From Cyclobacteriaceae bacterium (lineage in GTDB: Bacteria > Bacteroidota > Bacteroidia > Cytophagales > Cyclobacteriaceae), in contig JAEUUJ010000015.1 of the NCBI GenBank assembly GCA_016786495.1, positions 19,203-83,202 on the forward strand: a stretch of DNA of 64,000 bases, in the 5' to 3' direction. Shown piece after piece: positions 17,455 through 26,551 of the stretch. Position numbers and translations under genes: made by a program. Under the pieces are notes generated by a model. It searched no databases. It worked only from the letters and a program-made list of their open reading frames with translations, and was not told the DNA's origin. How positions within the stretch are numbered: the first letter of the stretch is position 1; every line of letters starts with the position of its first letter.

Positions 17455-17511
17455 ATGATCAGAGTTTCAAACATAGCATGGTGGTGGCATATATCTGAAA
17501 CAGATATGTGA
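17455..17511 (+). CDS. trpL: trp operon leader peptide (18 aa, three consecutive Trp codons)
   Basis: ATG at 17455 and TGA at 17509-17511. The peptide reads MIRVSNIAWWWHISETDM, with TGG TGG TGG at 17479-17487. It is followed by alternative RNA hairpins and a terminator immediately before trpE. Function by analogy with known attenuators: a ribosome stalls at the Trp codons when charged tRNA-Trp is scarce. Three tandem Trp codons in an 18-codon ORF at this place cannot reasonably be chance. Confidence 0.9.
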   Translation: MIRVSNIAWWWHISETDM

Positions 17512-17575
17512 ACAGCCTTGTTATAACTATACATTAGCCAGAGGCCCGCTGTTCACAGCGGGCTTCTTGTTTTTA
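17488..17575 (+). promoter_or_regulatory. trp attenuator: pause hairpin, antiterminator and terminator
   Basis: Hairpin 1 is ATATCTG-AAA-CAGATAT (17491-17507, extendable to 17488-17510). The antiterminator pairs GTGAACAGC (17508-17516) with GCTGTTCAC (17548-17556), 9 bp, perfect. The terminator pairs GCCCGCTG (17544-17551) with CAGCGGGC (17556-17563), loop TTCA, followed by a T-rich tail. The latter two overlap and exclude each other. A ribosome at the leader stop (17509-17511) covers the antiterminator's left arm, so the terminator forms; a ribosome stalled on Trp codons leaves it free, so trp genes are read. Confidence 0.9.
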
Positions 17576-17595
17576 TACCCTTTGACGAAATTGAA

Positions 17596-18996
17596 ATGAA
17601 CTACAAAATTCAAACACGATCGAAAAAGCTGCTGTCCGACACGCTCACCCCGGTAAACATCTACCTGAAATTGCGCGATGTTTTTGCCGGAAGCATCCTG
17701 CTGGAGAGCTCTGACTACCACGGCCAGGAGAACAGCTTGTCGATGATCTGCTGTGAACCGATCGCCACCGTTAAGGTGCAGCGAAACACAGCGGAACTTC
17801 GCTTTCCCGATGGAAAGATGGTTCGCGAAGAGCTTTCAGGTGCAAGCCTGATTCAAACGCTTGATGCATTCAGGGCTTCATTCGAAACAGAAAGTAATCC
17901 GGGCAAGAATGGTTTTTCGGGCAGCGGTTTGTTCGGCTACATGGCGTACGATACCGTTAAGTTTTTTGAGGACGTCAATATTCAATCGCAGGAAGACGGC
18001 ATTCCGGAAATGCAGTATGCACTTTACCGCTACGTGATCGTGGTAAACCACTTCACCAATGAACTTACGTTGTTTGAAAACACGGTAGCGGGAACTTCCG
18101 AAAGTGGTATCCACCGAATCGAGCAACTGATTTTCAGCAACCGATTCTCCACGTATGCTTTTCAATCGGTAAACGGAGAGACTTCCAATGTAACCGATGC
18201 TGAGTACATCGACATGGTTAAACAGGGGATACGTCATTGCCAGCGCGGTGATGTATTTCAGATTGTGCTTTCCAGAAGGTTCTCCAGTCAGTTTAAGGGT
18301 GATGAGTTTAACGTGTATCGTGCGTTGCGGTCGATCAACCCTTCGCCATACCTGTTCTATTTTGATTACGGCAGCTTTAAACTGTTCGGATCATCACCCG
18401 AAGCCCAGTTACAGGTTCGCGGATCGCAGGCCAGTATTTACCCGATCGCGGGAACCTTCAGAAGAACGGGTAACGATCAGGAGGATGCTGAACTGGCCAG
18501 CAAGCTTGCGGCCGATGAAAAAGAAAATGCCGAGCACATCATGCTGGTGGATCTGGCTCGTAACGACATGAGCCGCCATGCCGAGCATGTAACGGTGGAG
18601 GTGTTTAAGGAAATCCAGTACTACTCGCACGTGATTCACCTCGTGTCGAAAGTTACCGGCAAACTCCCGGAAGGCACCTCTGCTGTGAAGATTGCTTCCG
18701 ATACATTTCCTGCCGGAACACTGTCGGGTGCACCCAAGCATATGGCGATGACTTTGATCAACCAACTCGAAAACGTGAACCGCAGCTTTTACGGAGGCGC
18801 AATCGGTTATCTGGGATTTAATAACGACTTTAACCATGCCATCATGATCCGAACGTTCCTCAGCCGGAACAATCAACTATTTTACCAGGCAGGAGCAGGC
18901 GTTGTTTCCAAATCCGATCCGCAAAGCGAACTGCAGGAAGTAAATAACAAGCTTGGCGCGCTGCGCAAAGCAATTTTAATGGCTCAAACTATCTGA
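17596..18996 (+). CDS. trpE: Anthranilate synthase component I
   Basis: 466 residues, usual length. It converts chorismate to anthranilate with ammonia from TrpG. The N-terminal tryptophan-binding element is present (ILLESSDY, near residue 35), implying feedback inhibition; the chorismate-binding domain has QRGDVFQIVLSRRF, PSPYLFYFDYG, DLARNDMSR, TFPAGTLSGAPK and the C-terminal YQAGAGVVSKSDP. First structural gene of trpEGDCFBA, 20 bp after the attenuator T-run. TrpG starts 2 nt after its stop. Confidence 0.97.
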   Translation: MNYKIQTRSKKLLSDTLTPVNIYLKLRDVFAGSILLESSDYHGQENSLSMICCEPIATVKVQRNTAELRFPDGKMVREELSGASLIQTLDAFRASFETESNPGKNGFSGSGLFGYMAYDTVKFFEDVNIQSQEDGIPEMQYALYRYVIVVNHFTNELTLFENTVAGTSESGIHRIEQLIFSNRFSTYAFQSVNGETSNVTDAEYIDMVKQGIRHCQRGDVFQIVLSRRFSSQFKGDEFNVYRALRSINPSPYLFYFDYGSFKLFGSSPEAQLQVRGSQASIYPIAGTFRRTGNDQEDAELASKLAADEKENAEHIMLVDLARNDMSRHAEHVTVEVFKEIQYYSHVIHLVSKVTGKLPEGTSAVKIASDTFPAGTLSGAPKHMAMTLINQLENVNRSFYGGAIGYLGFNNDFNHAIMIRTFLSRNNQLFYQAGAGVVSKSDPQSELQEVNNKLGALRKAILMAQTI

Positions 18997-18997
18997 C

Positions 18998-19564
18998 ATG
19001 AAGATTTTAGTACTCGATAACTACGATTCGTTTACCTACAACCTGGTTCATATTATCCGGGAACGGAAGTATGACTATGAAGTGCATCGGAACAACAAGA
19101 TTGCACTGGAGGAAGTAAAACGGTTTGATAAAATTCTTCTTTCACCCGGCCCGGGAATTCCGGATGAAGCCGGCATTATGAAGGATTTGATTAAAACATA
19201 TGGCGCTTCAAAAAGTATTCTGGGTGTTTGTCTCGGCCATCAGGGGATCGGGGAAGTTTATGGTGCTTCCTTGTTCAATATTCCGAAAGTGCTTCATGGA
19301 GTTACATCCATCGCGCATGTCACCGATCATGACGAAAAGCTCTTCAAGGGTATTCCGGAAGATTTCCAGGTAACGCATTATCATTCCTGGGCCATAAAAG
19401 CCGATACGATCAAGTCGCCCCTGAAAATTACGGCTACGAATGAAGAGGGGCTGGTAATGGCGGTGCGGCATGAAAAGTTTGATGTGTGTGGAGTACAATT
19501 CCATCCGGAGTCGATCATGACTCCCGAAGGGCCGAAGATTATTGAAAATTGGTTGAAGGGCTAG
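18998..19564 (+). CDS. trpG: Anthranilate synthase component II (glutamine amidotransferase)
   Basis: 188 residues. Class I glutamine amidotransferase: opening LVLDNYDSFTYNLVH, oxyanion-hole loop LSPGPGIP, nucleophile GVCLGHQ and the His-Glu pair in GVQFHPES. Supplies ammonia to TrpE. Free-standing, not fused to TrpD. Spacing to trpD is 34 bp. Confidence 0.97.
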   Translation: MKILVLDNYDSFTYNLVHIIRERKYDYEVHRNNKIALEEVKRFDKILLSPGPGIPDEAGIMKDLIKTYGASKSILGVCLGHQGIGEVYGASLFNIPKVLHGVTSIAHVTDHDEKLFKGIPEDFQVTHYHSWAIKADTIKSPLKITATNEEGLVMAVRHEKFDVCGVQFHPESIMTPEGPKIIENWLKG

Positions 19565-19598
19565 TGTAAGGGGACGAACAATCAAGATTAAACAGCGT

Positions 19599-20585
19599 AT
19601 GAAAACAGTATTGAATGAATTAATTGATCACCAGTCGCTCACGAAGGAGGAGGCGCGGCAGGTTCTGATTGAACTTACATCGGGCAAGTACAACCCGAGC
19701 CAGACGGCTTCTTTCATAACCGTGTATATGATGCGCAACATCACGGTCGATGAGCTTCAGGGTTTTCGTGATGCGATGCTGGAGCTTTGTATTCCGGCCC
19801 GGTTCGATCAGCCGGTGATGGACGTGTGCGGAACCGGTGGTGACGGAAAGAACACGTTTAACATCTCAACGCTGTCTTCCTTTGTGGTGGCAGCAGCCGG
19901 ACAGCCGGTTGCCAAGCACGGTAACTATGGGGTTTCGTCAGCCTGTGGGTCATCGAACGTGCTGGAATATTTCGGGTATACGTTTACAAACAACATCGAT
20001 GAACTGAAGCGCTCGCTCGACCGTGCCAACATTTGCTTCATGCATGCACCGTTGTTTCATCCTGCCTTGAAAAATGTTGCACCCATTCGTAAAGAACTTG
20101 GGGTTAAAACTTTTTTCAACATGCTTGGGCCGATGGTGAACCCGGCATTTCCGTCACGGCAACTGGTAGGCGTGTTCAGTCTCGAGCTCGCCAGAAAATA
20201 CGGATACCTGTATCAGCAGTCCGACAAGCAATTTGTTGTCCTTCATTCCCTTGATGGATATGATGAGATTTCGCTTACCGGGGCTTTCAAGTATTTTTAT
20301 AATAACGGTGAGCAACTGGCTGATGCTTCGGATTTAGGATTGCCGAAACTCACGTATGATCAGATTGGCGGAGGTGACTCTGTCGCGGATTCAGCAAAGA
20401 TTTTCATGGATGTGCTGGAAGGGAAGGGCAGTACGGCACAAAACGCAGCGGTGATTGCCAATGCCGGCATGGCTTTATATTGTGCCGATCAAAAAGCAGG
20501 GTTGCTGAATGCGGTAGCCAAAGCCCGGGAGTCGCTCGAGTCCGGCAAAGCGCTTGAGTCATTCAAAAAACTGATTAATCGCTGA
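19599..20585 (+). CDS. trpD: Anthranilate phosphoribosyltransferase
   Basis: 328 residues. The PRPP-binding motif VCGTGGDGKNTFNIST and the anthranilate-binding KHGNYGVSSACGSSN are intact. Catalyses anthranilate + PRPP to phosphoribosylanthranilate. Stop and start with trpC share one base (TGATG), consistent with coupling. Confidence 0.97.
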   Translation: MKTVLNELIDHQSLTKEEARQVLIELTSGKYNPSQTASFITVYMMRNITVDELQGFRDAMLELCIPARFDQPVMDVCGTGGDGKNTFNISTLSSFVVAAAGQPVAKHGNYGVSSACGSSNVLEYFGYTFTNNIDELKRSLDRANICFMHAPLFHPALKNVAPIRKELGVKTFFNMLGPMVNPAFPSRQLVGVFSLELARKYGYLYQQSDKQFVVLHSLDGYDEISLTGAFKYFYNNGEQLADASDLGLPKLTYDQIGGGDSVADSAKIFMDVLEGKGSTAQNAAVIANAGMALYCADQKAGLLNAVAKARESLESGKALESFKKLINR

Positions 20586-21382
20586 TGAATATTCTCGATA
20601 CCATCGTTGCGCATAAGCGGAAAGAAGTTGCGGCCAGAATGGAGTCTGCTCCAACTTCAATGCTGGAGAAGCGACCGTTATTTCAGCAGCCGGTCATCTC
20701 GTTGAAAAAGCGCTTGCTGGAAGAAAATTCCTCCGGCATCATTGCCGAGTTTAAAAGACAGTCGCCTTCCAAAGGCGTGATCAATTCAACTGCATTGGCG
20801 GACGCAACCACGCTTCAGTATGTTCAGGCGGGTGCCTCGGGATTATCGGTGTTGACCGATCGTCAGTTCTTTGGCGGAAGTGAGGAAGATTTTCTTTCGG
20901 CAAGACGCGCAAATGGGAATACACCGATGCTGCGAAAGGATTTCGTAGTGAGCGAATATCAGATTGTTGAGGCCAGGTCGATCGGTGCCGATGTGATCCT
21001 TTTAATTGCAGCTTGTCTTGATCCGGCTACGGTTACGGCACTTTCAGCATTTGCCCACAGGTTGGGCATGGAGGTATTGCTGGAGGTTCACAATGAAGAG
21101 GAGTTGTTGCAAAACCTTCGTTCGGACGCTGATATGGTTGGAGTGAATAACCGGAACCTGAAAACGTTTGAGGTGGATATTAATCTCTCCCGGAAATTAT
21201 TCCCGCTGATCCCGAAAGACGCAGTGAAGGTTTCTGAAAGCGGGATTGAAAAGGCTGAGACGATCCGGGAACTCCGCGAAACAGGATTTAGAGGGTTTTT
21301 AATGGGCCAGCGGTTCATGGAACAATCCAACCCCGGTCAGGCATGTCAGGCATTCATCGACACGTTACGCAACGGAAAATGA
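20585..21382 (+). CDS. trpC: Indole-3-glycerol phosphate synthase
   Basis: 265 residues, TIM barrel, not fused to TrpF. Motifs: IIAEFKRQSPSKG (catalytic Lys), LTDRQFFGGS, MLRKDFVVSEYQI, VGVNNRNLKTFEVD, VSESGI. Converts CdRP to indole-3-glycerol phosphate. Overlaps trpF by 4 bp (ATGA). Confidence 0.97.
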   Translation: MNILDTIVAHKRKEVAARMESAPTSMLEKRPLFQQPVISLKKRLLEENSSGIIAEFKRQSPSKGVINSTALADATTLQYVQAGASGLSVLTDRQFFGGSEEDFLSARRANGNTPMLRKDFVVSEYQIVEARSIGADVILLIAACLDPATVTALSAFAHRLGMEVLLEVHNEEELLQNLRSDADMVGVNNRNLKTFEVDINLSRKLFPLIPKDAVKVSESGIEKAETIRELRETGFRGFLMGQRFMEQSNPGQACQAFIDTLRNGK

Positions 21383-22002
21383 ATGTAAAGCTTAAAATAT
21401 GCGGCATGCGTGACGCTGCCAACATTGCTGATGTGGCGGCATTGCAACCGGATTACCTGGGCTTTATCTTTTATGAGAAGTCACCCCGATTTGTCGGAGC
21501 TGATTTTAAAATGCCTGATTTACCGAATGGGGTGAAGCGGGTAGGTGTTTTTGTGAATGAAAAGACAGAGAATATTTTTCAGCGCATAGAACGATACAAA
21601 CTCGACTTCGTGCAATTGCACGGGAACGAAACAGTGCGTGAATGTGACGTGCTGCATACAAAAGGGGTCAGGGTTATCAAAGCCTTCTCAGTCGATGATG
21701 GTTTTGATTTTGACGTAACAAAGTCTTTCGAAACATATGTTCATTATTTTTTGTTCGATACGAAAGGAAAGTACTTTGGGGGTAATGCAAAAACGTTCGA
21801 CTGGAGTTTACTGCGGAGATACAACCAGGCGGTTCCCTTCTTTTTGAGTGGCGGTATTTCACCTGAGAATATTTCCGCGGTGAGAGAGCTTCAGGGTTTG
21901 AATATTCATGCGATCGATGTGAACAGCGGGGTGGAAGACCACCCTGCGTTTAAGAATGTTAGTAAAGTTAAAGCGATTCAAGAGGTCATAAACGCATTAT
22001 AA
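21379..22002 (+). CDS. trpF: Phosphoribosylanthranilate isomerase
   Basis: 207 residues from the ATG at 21379, which overlaps the trpC stop (ATGA); the frame is open further upstream but inside trpC. Catalytic cysteine in LKICGM, then [23 protein letters not shown], and the phosphate-binding end [11 protein letters not shown] and IDVNSGVE. Amadori rearrangement between TrpD and TrpC steps. Confidence 0.96.
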   Translation: MNVKLKICGMRDAANIADVAALQPDYLGFIFYEKSPRFVGADFKMPDLPNGVKRVGVFVNEKTENIFQRIERYKLDFVQLHGNETVRECDVLHTKGVRVIKAFSVDDGFDFDVTKSFETYVHYFLFDTKGKYFGGNAKTFDWSLLRRYNQAVPFFLSGGISPENISAVRELQGLNIHAIDVNSGVEDHPAFKNVSKVKAIQEVINAL

Positions 22003-22004
22003 AT

Positions 22005-23186
22005 ATGAAGTACACGGTTAATGAGAAAGGTTTTTATGGGAAGTTTGGCGGAGCGTACATCCCTGAAATGCTCTACCCGAACGTGGAGGAGCTGCGAACG
22101 AATTATCTATCGATCATCTACGAGCCGGAATTTCAACTGGAGTTCTCGAAGCTCTTGAAAGACTACGTGGGTCGGCCAACACCACTCTACCTGGCGCATC
22201 GGTTGTCCGAGAAATACAATACCCGGATTTATCTGAAGCGTGAAGATTTATGTCATACCGGTGCGCATAAAATCAATAACACCATCGGGCAGATTCTGCT
22301 GGCAAAACGCCTGGGCAAGAATAAGATTATTGCAGAAACCGGGGCAGGTCAACATGGTGTTGCCACGGCAACGGTGTGCGCGCTCATGGGAATGGAGTGC
22401 ACGGTTTACATGGGGCAACTCGATATTGAACGACAGCGGCCGAATGTTGAGCGCATGCGCATTCTCGGGGCTCAGGTGGTTCCTGCCCGCAGCGGCAACA
22501 TGACCCTGAAAGACGCGACCAATGAAGCGATGCGTCACTGGATCAACAACCCTTCCGACACGCATTATATTATCGGTTCGGTGGTGGGTCCGCATCCCTA
22601 TCCCGATATGGTTACTCGCTTCCAGTCGGTTATTAGCGAAGAGATTAAGGCTCAGTTGCAGCAAGCGGAGGGTAATCCGTATCCCGATCATGTGATTGCC
22701 TGTGTGGGCGGTGGCAGCAATGCTGCAGGCGCGTTTTATCACTTCCTGGAAGATGAACACGTGAACCTGGTAGGGGCAGAGGCTGCTGGCAAAGGCGTTA
22801 ACTCGGGCGAATCAGCCGCTACTACAGCACTTGGGAAAACAGGTGTGCTGCACGGAAGTAAAACGTTACTCATGCAAACGGAAGACGGGCAGGTTGTTGA
22901 GCCTTACTCAATTTCAGCCGGGCTGGATTATCCCGGCATCGGGCCGTTGCACGCACATTTATTCGACACGCAACGGGTTCAGTTTCTCAGCGCAACCGAT
23001 GATGAAGCCATGGAGGCCGGCATCGAATTGAGTCGCACGGAAGGAATTATTCCGGCCATTGAATCCGCGCATGCGATAGCTGTATTGAATCAACTAAAAC
23101 CTGATCCGGACGATGTGGTAGTGATTAACTTGTCTGGCAGAGGCGATAAAGATTTGGAAACCTATATCCGCTGGGGTAAATATTAA
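22005..23186 (+). CDS. trpB: Tryptophan synthase beta subunit
   Basis: 393 residues, TrpB1 type. PLP lysine in [15 protein letters not shown], the glycine loop [10 protein letters not shown], and [16 protein letters not shown] are all intact. Condenses indole with serine. Two bases separate it from trpF, and 17 bp from trpA. Confidence 0.97.
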   Translation: MKYTVNEKGFYGKFGGAYIPEMLYPNVEELRTNYLSIIYEPEFQLEFSKLLKDYVGRPTPLYLAHRLSEKYNTRIYLKREDLCHTGAHKINNTIGQILLAKRLGKNKIIAETGAGQHGVATATVCALMGMECTVYMGQLDIERQRPNVERMRILGAQVVPARSGNMTLKDATNEAMRHWINNPSDTHYIIGSVVGPHPYPDMVTRFQSVISEEIKAQLQQAEGNPYPDHVIACVGGGSNAAGAFYHFLEDEHVNLVGAEAAGKGVNSGESAATTALGKTGVLHGSKTLLMQTEDGQVVEPYSISAGLDYPGIGPLHAHLFDTQRVQFLSATDDEAMEAGIELSRTEGIIPAIESAHAIAVLNQLKPDPDDVVVINLSGRGDKDLETYIRWGKY

Positions 23187-23203
23187 CCGTTGAATTATTG
23201 ACT

Positions 23204-23974
23204 ATGAGCAGACTCAAGAAACTGTTTCAGGAGAAGAAGCAAAATGTGTTGTCGGTTTTCTACACAGCCGGGTTTCCAAAACGCGATGATACCGTCTCGA
23301 TTGCCCGCCATCTTCAGGCAGCGGGTGCTGACATCATTGAAATCGGAATTCCATTTTCTGATCCGGTAGCCGATGGTCCGACCATTCAGGCCAGCAATAA
23401 AATTGCGCTTGATAACGGGATGACTGTGAAACTGCTGCTGGAGCAGGTAAAAGAAATCCGGAAGAGCGTAACCATGCCGGTCGTGTTAATGGGATATCTC
23501 AACCCGGTATTGCAGTATGGATTTGAGAAGTTTTGTAACGATGCAGCCGCGGCCGGTGTTGACGGATTGATTTTGCCTGATATGCCGCTGGACGAGTTTA
23601 ACGAACACCGCGCCCTCACCACTTCGCTGGGTCTTGATGTGATTTTCCTGATTTCACCGACCACTTCACCGGAACGAATTGCGGTGATTGACGGGTTGTC
23701 GTCCGGATTTGTGTACGCTGTTTCGTCTTCCAGTACTACGGGTGCAAAGAAGGGCTTTACGTCAGAGCAGGAGGAGTATTTTAGGAAACTCAAAAATGCA
23801 GGACTAAAGAATCCATTCCTGATTGGTTTTGGCATTTCGGACCATCAAACCTTTAGCAAAGCCAGTCAATTCAGCTCGGGAGCGATCGTTGGCAGTGCGT
23901 TTATCAATCTTTTGAAAGAATCGAATAACTTTGAAAGCGATATCGCTCAATTTGTTCGAAGTCTGAAAGCGTAA
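23204..23974 (+). CDS. trpA: Tryptophan synthase alpha subunit
   Basis: 256 residues from the ATG at 23204 (a TTG lies two codons earlier). Active-site residues are in EIGIPFSDPVADGPTIQ and PDMPLDEF; the phosphate-binding end GFGISD and GAIVGSAFI are present. Releases indole for TrpB. Last trp gene; 31 bp downstream an Spx/ArsC-like gene follows with no clear terminator between, so some read-through is likely. Confidence 0.97.
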   Translation: MSRLKKLFQEKKQNVLSVFYTAGFPKRDDTVSIARHLQAAGADIIEIGIPFSDPVADGPTIQASNKIALDNGMTVKLLLEQVKEIRKSVTMPVVLMGYLNPVLQYGFEKFCNDAAAAGVDGLILPDMPLDEFNEHRALTTSLGLDVIFLISPTTSPERIAVIDGLSSGFVYAVSSSSTTGAKKGFTSEQEEYFRKLKNAGLKNPFLIGFGISDHQTFSKASQFSSGAIVGSAFINLLKESNNFESDIAQFVRSLKA

Positions 23975-24005
23975 AGACAAAGGTCATACTCTAAAATTAT
24001 CAGCT

Positions 24006-24356
24006 ATGTATATCGTTTACGGAATCAAGAACTGCAATACGGTTAAGAATGCTCTCGATTGGTTGAAAAAGAATAAGATCGAATTTGAATTTCACGATTA
24101 TAAAGCAAAGGGTATTGATGCAACCAGACTTAAGAGCTGGAGCAGTCAGGTGGGGTGGGAGAAGCTCGTAAATAAAAAGGGCACCACCTGGCGTCAATTG
24201 GATGAGAAGGTTCAAAGTAAAGTCACCACCGAAAAGGCTGCCATCGACCTGATGCAGGAAAAAACAAGCGTGATCAAGCGCCCGCTGATCGAGTTGAAGA
24301 ACAAGGTTGTAACCCTCGGCTTTGACGAAGCGGAATTTAAAGCTGCTTACAAGTAA
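24006..24356 (+). CDS. Spx/ArsC (YffB-type) family protein
   Basis: 116 residues. Thioredoxin-like ArsC fold: MYIVYGIKNCNTVKNALDWL with one cysteine (Cys10) in the active-site loop, then FHDYK and the C-terminal IKRPLIE that binds the substrate or partner in this family. Lacks a CxxC pair, so YffB-like rather than a redox-switch Spx; a true arsenate reductase role is doubtful. Follows trpA by 31 bp. Confidence 0.85.
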   Translation: MYIVYGIKNCNTVKNALDWLKKNKIEFEFHDYKAKGIDATRLKSWSSQVGWEKLVNKKGTTWRQLDEKVQSKVTTEKAAIDLMQEKTSVIKRPLIELKNKVVTLGFDEAEFKAAYK

Positions 24357-24376
24357 TTACGATTTCCGATTTCTGT

Positions 24377-24384
24377 TAGCTTTG
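24377..24384 (+). promoter_or_regulatory. Probable -7 element (TAGCTTTG) for the MATE gene
   Basis: Exact TAnnTTTG ending 10 bp before the ATG at 24395. No TTG at the proper upstream spacing. Confidence 0.4.
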
Positions 24385-24394
24385 CGGGTCTTTT

Positions 24395-25732
24395 ATGGAA
24401 CTGCAACTCAACACCGGATACCGCCAGATTCTGGGGATGGCCTTACCCATCTCGTTGGCTATGCTGGTGCCGCAGATCAACTTCATTACCAATAACATCT
24501 TCCTGGGTGGGCTTGGCGAAAGCGAACTCGCCAGTGCCGGCATTACAGGAGTCTACTACCTCATTTTTGCGGTAATTGGTAACGGACTGAACAACGGCTT
24601 GCAGGCGTTAATTGCCCGCAGGGCCGGACAAGGTTTACCGAAAGAAATCGGCCGGTTGTTCTTTCACGGAGTGTGGGTTGCGTTGGTGATTGCGGGCTTC
24701 GGGATTGCCATTACCTACAGCTTTGCCCCGATGGTGCTCCGGTCCATCATTCACAACCCTGTCATTGCCGATCAGGTTGTCGATTTTCTGATGATCCGCA
24801 TTTGGGGTCTGCCTTTCCTTTATCTCTACGTGATGCGCAACGCCTTGCTGGTGGGTGTTAACCAGACAAAATTTTTGGTTTGGGGAACATTGGCTGAAGC
24901 GCTCGTTAACGTTGTGTTCGATTATGGATTTATTTATGGAAAGTTCGGCTTGCCGGAAATCGGCTTTAACGGAGCTGCATATGCCTCCATCATTGCCGAA
25001 GCATCGGGGTTAATCGTGATCTATTCGATCATCCGGATTAAAGGACTGCACCGGATGTTTTCATTTTTTGAAAATGTAAAACTGGAGGGAGCGGTATTTA
25101 AATTGATTCTCATTCAATCGGCTCCCCTGATTGCCCAGTATGCGATCAGTATTGCAAGCTGGGAATACTTCTACCTGTTGATCGAGCATCACGGAGCGCG
25201 GGCGCTTGCCATTTCCAACACCATGCGGAATATTTTCGGGCTGTTCGGAATTTTTGCGTGGGCCTTTGCGGCCACCACGAATACCATGGTGAGTAACATC
25301 ATTGGGCAGGGGCGGCAGGATGAAGTAATCGGATTGATTAAACGGATTGCCGGTATCAGTTTCTCGATTTCGGCCGTGATCTTTGTTGTATTGAACGTGG
25401 TGCCGGAATTGTTCCTGAATTTTTATAGCCAGGGACCGGAGTTTATTGCAGAAGCAATCCCGGTGGTAAGAATTGTTTCCGTGGCGTTGTTGATGATGTC
25501 GGTAGGAACGGTTTGGCTGAATTCGGTGACGGGAACGGGCAACACAGTGGTTAACCTCACCATTGAATCGATCACGATTGTGGTGTATTGTGCATACGTG
25601 TACATCGTGCTGGAGTACTTCCATCTGCCGATTACCTGGGGCTGGGGTTCGGAATGGGTATACTGGCTTTCTATGTTCAGTATGGCGTATTTTTACATGC
25701 GCTCCGGGCGTTGGAAAAATAAAGTCATCTGA
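24395..25732 (+). CDS. MATE-family efflux transporter
   Basis: 445 residues with about 12 hydrophobic segments. The N-terminus ILGMALPISLAMLVPQINFITNN and the internal repeat beginning KLILIQSAPLIAQYAIS show the two-bundle MATE fold. Cation-driven export of drugs or metabolites at the inner membrane; substrate unknown. It has its own -7 element and is separate from the trp unit. Confidence 0.9.
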   Translation: MELQLNTGYRQILGMALPISLAMLVPQINFITNNIFLGGLGESELASAGITGVYYLIFAVIGNGLNNGLQALIARRAGQGLPKEIGRLFFHGVWVALVIAGFGIAITYSFAPMVLRSIIHNPVIADQVVDFLMIRIWGLPFLYLYVMRNALLVGVNQTKFLVWGTLAEALVNVVFDYGFIYGKFGLPEIGFNGAAYASIIAEASGLIVIYSIIRIKGLHRMFSFFENVKLEGAVFKLILIQSAPLIAQYAISIASWEYFYLLIEHHGARALAISNTMRNIFGLFGIFAWAFAATTNTMVSNIIGQGRQDEVIGLIKRIAGISFSISAVIFVVLNVVPELFLNFYSQGPEFIAEAIPVVRIVSVALLMMSVGTVWLNSVTGTGNTVVNLTIESITIVVYCAYVYIVLEYFHLPITWGWGSEWVYWLSMFSMAYFYMRSGRWKNKVI

Positions 25733-25773
25733 GTACAACCATTTTCTGTCTTCTGTCGTATCAACAGGTTGCT

Positions 25774-26487
25774 ATGAAATTTGCATTTGTATTCCTCCTT
25801 ACCGCGATGGCCGGATCGGCCTTCTCACAGGGTTTTATCGCTGCTATCGATTCCGATGACATAGGTGTTATTTTGAACAATCCTGCCACCATCGTTCTGG
25901 AAAATGGCGATACGTTAAAGGGAAAATTATCATCTGCTTCGCTGATCAACAGTTATCTCAAAAACGTGACGCTGAAACTTGCTGACGGTTCGAAGCGAAA
26001 ACTGGACGCAGCCGAGATGAAGACGCTTACCGTAAAAGCATCGGCACTCGCGAAAATGGCGATGATGAATGAGTCGGCTAACTCCATCTTTCGCGCAATC
26101 AAAACTGATTTCAACACAATCATCAACCGCGAGTACATCGTATTTGAACAGGCCCTTCGTGCAACGAAAAAGGATAAGCCTGCGATGATGCAATTACTCA
26201 ACCCGGGATTTGATCACGCGATAAAAGTATATGCGGATCCGAATGCGAATGAGACCATGAAATTGCAGTCGGGTGATGTTACGCTAACGGGTGGTGCCGA
26301 CAAATCGTATCTGTTTGTTAAAAATGGTGAAAAGGCCGTTATCGTGAAGAAAGGCAAGTACCGCAACAATTTCGATGAGCTTTACGCAGATTGCCCCGAC
26401 ATGCTCACGGCATTTGAAGGCGACAAAGCAAAGTTTAAGGATATGGCCGGACACGTTTTTGTGTACGATCAGCTCTGCGCGAAGTAG
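25774..26487 (+). CDS. Secreted protein of unknown function
   Basis: 237 residues with a signal peptide (about 1-19, ending GSAFSQ). The mature part has an early segment ATIVLENGDTLKGKLSS resembling the small beta-barrel strands of proteins that describe a quantity per unit (DUF-type), an alpha-helical centre and a C-terminus FKDMAGHVFVYDQLCAK with two cysteines overall. I recognise no family. It lies alone between the MATE gene and the E1 dehydrogenase. Confidence 0.75.
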   Translation: MKFAFVFLLTAMAGSAFSQGFIAAIDSDDIGVILNNPATIVLENGDTLKGKLSSASLINSYLKNVTLKLADGSKRKLDAAEMKTLTVKASALAKMAMMNESANSIFRAIKTDFNTIINREYIVFEQALRATKKDKPAMMQLLNPGFDHAIKVYADPNANETMKLQSGDVTLTGGADKSYLFVKNGEKAVIVKKGKYRNNFDELYADCPDMLTAFEGDKAKFKDMAGHVFVYDQLCAK

Positions 26488-26501
26488 GCCGCTTCAAACG
26501 G

Positions 26502-26529
26502 TTGAAATAGGGTAAAATCTGTATCTTTA
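26502..26529 (+). promoter_or_regulatory. Promoter of the E1 dehydrogenase with overlapping inverted repeat
   Basis: TTG (26502-26504), 17 nt, TATCTTTA (26522-26529, one mismatch to TAnnTTTG); ATG at 26552. The TTG lies in the right arm of TTCAA-ACGG-TTGAA (26493-26506), a possible operator resembling the one at 53138-53158. Confidence 0.45.
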
Positions 26530-26551
26530 GACCTTATTTCTATCGTCCCAA

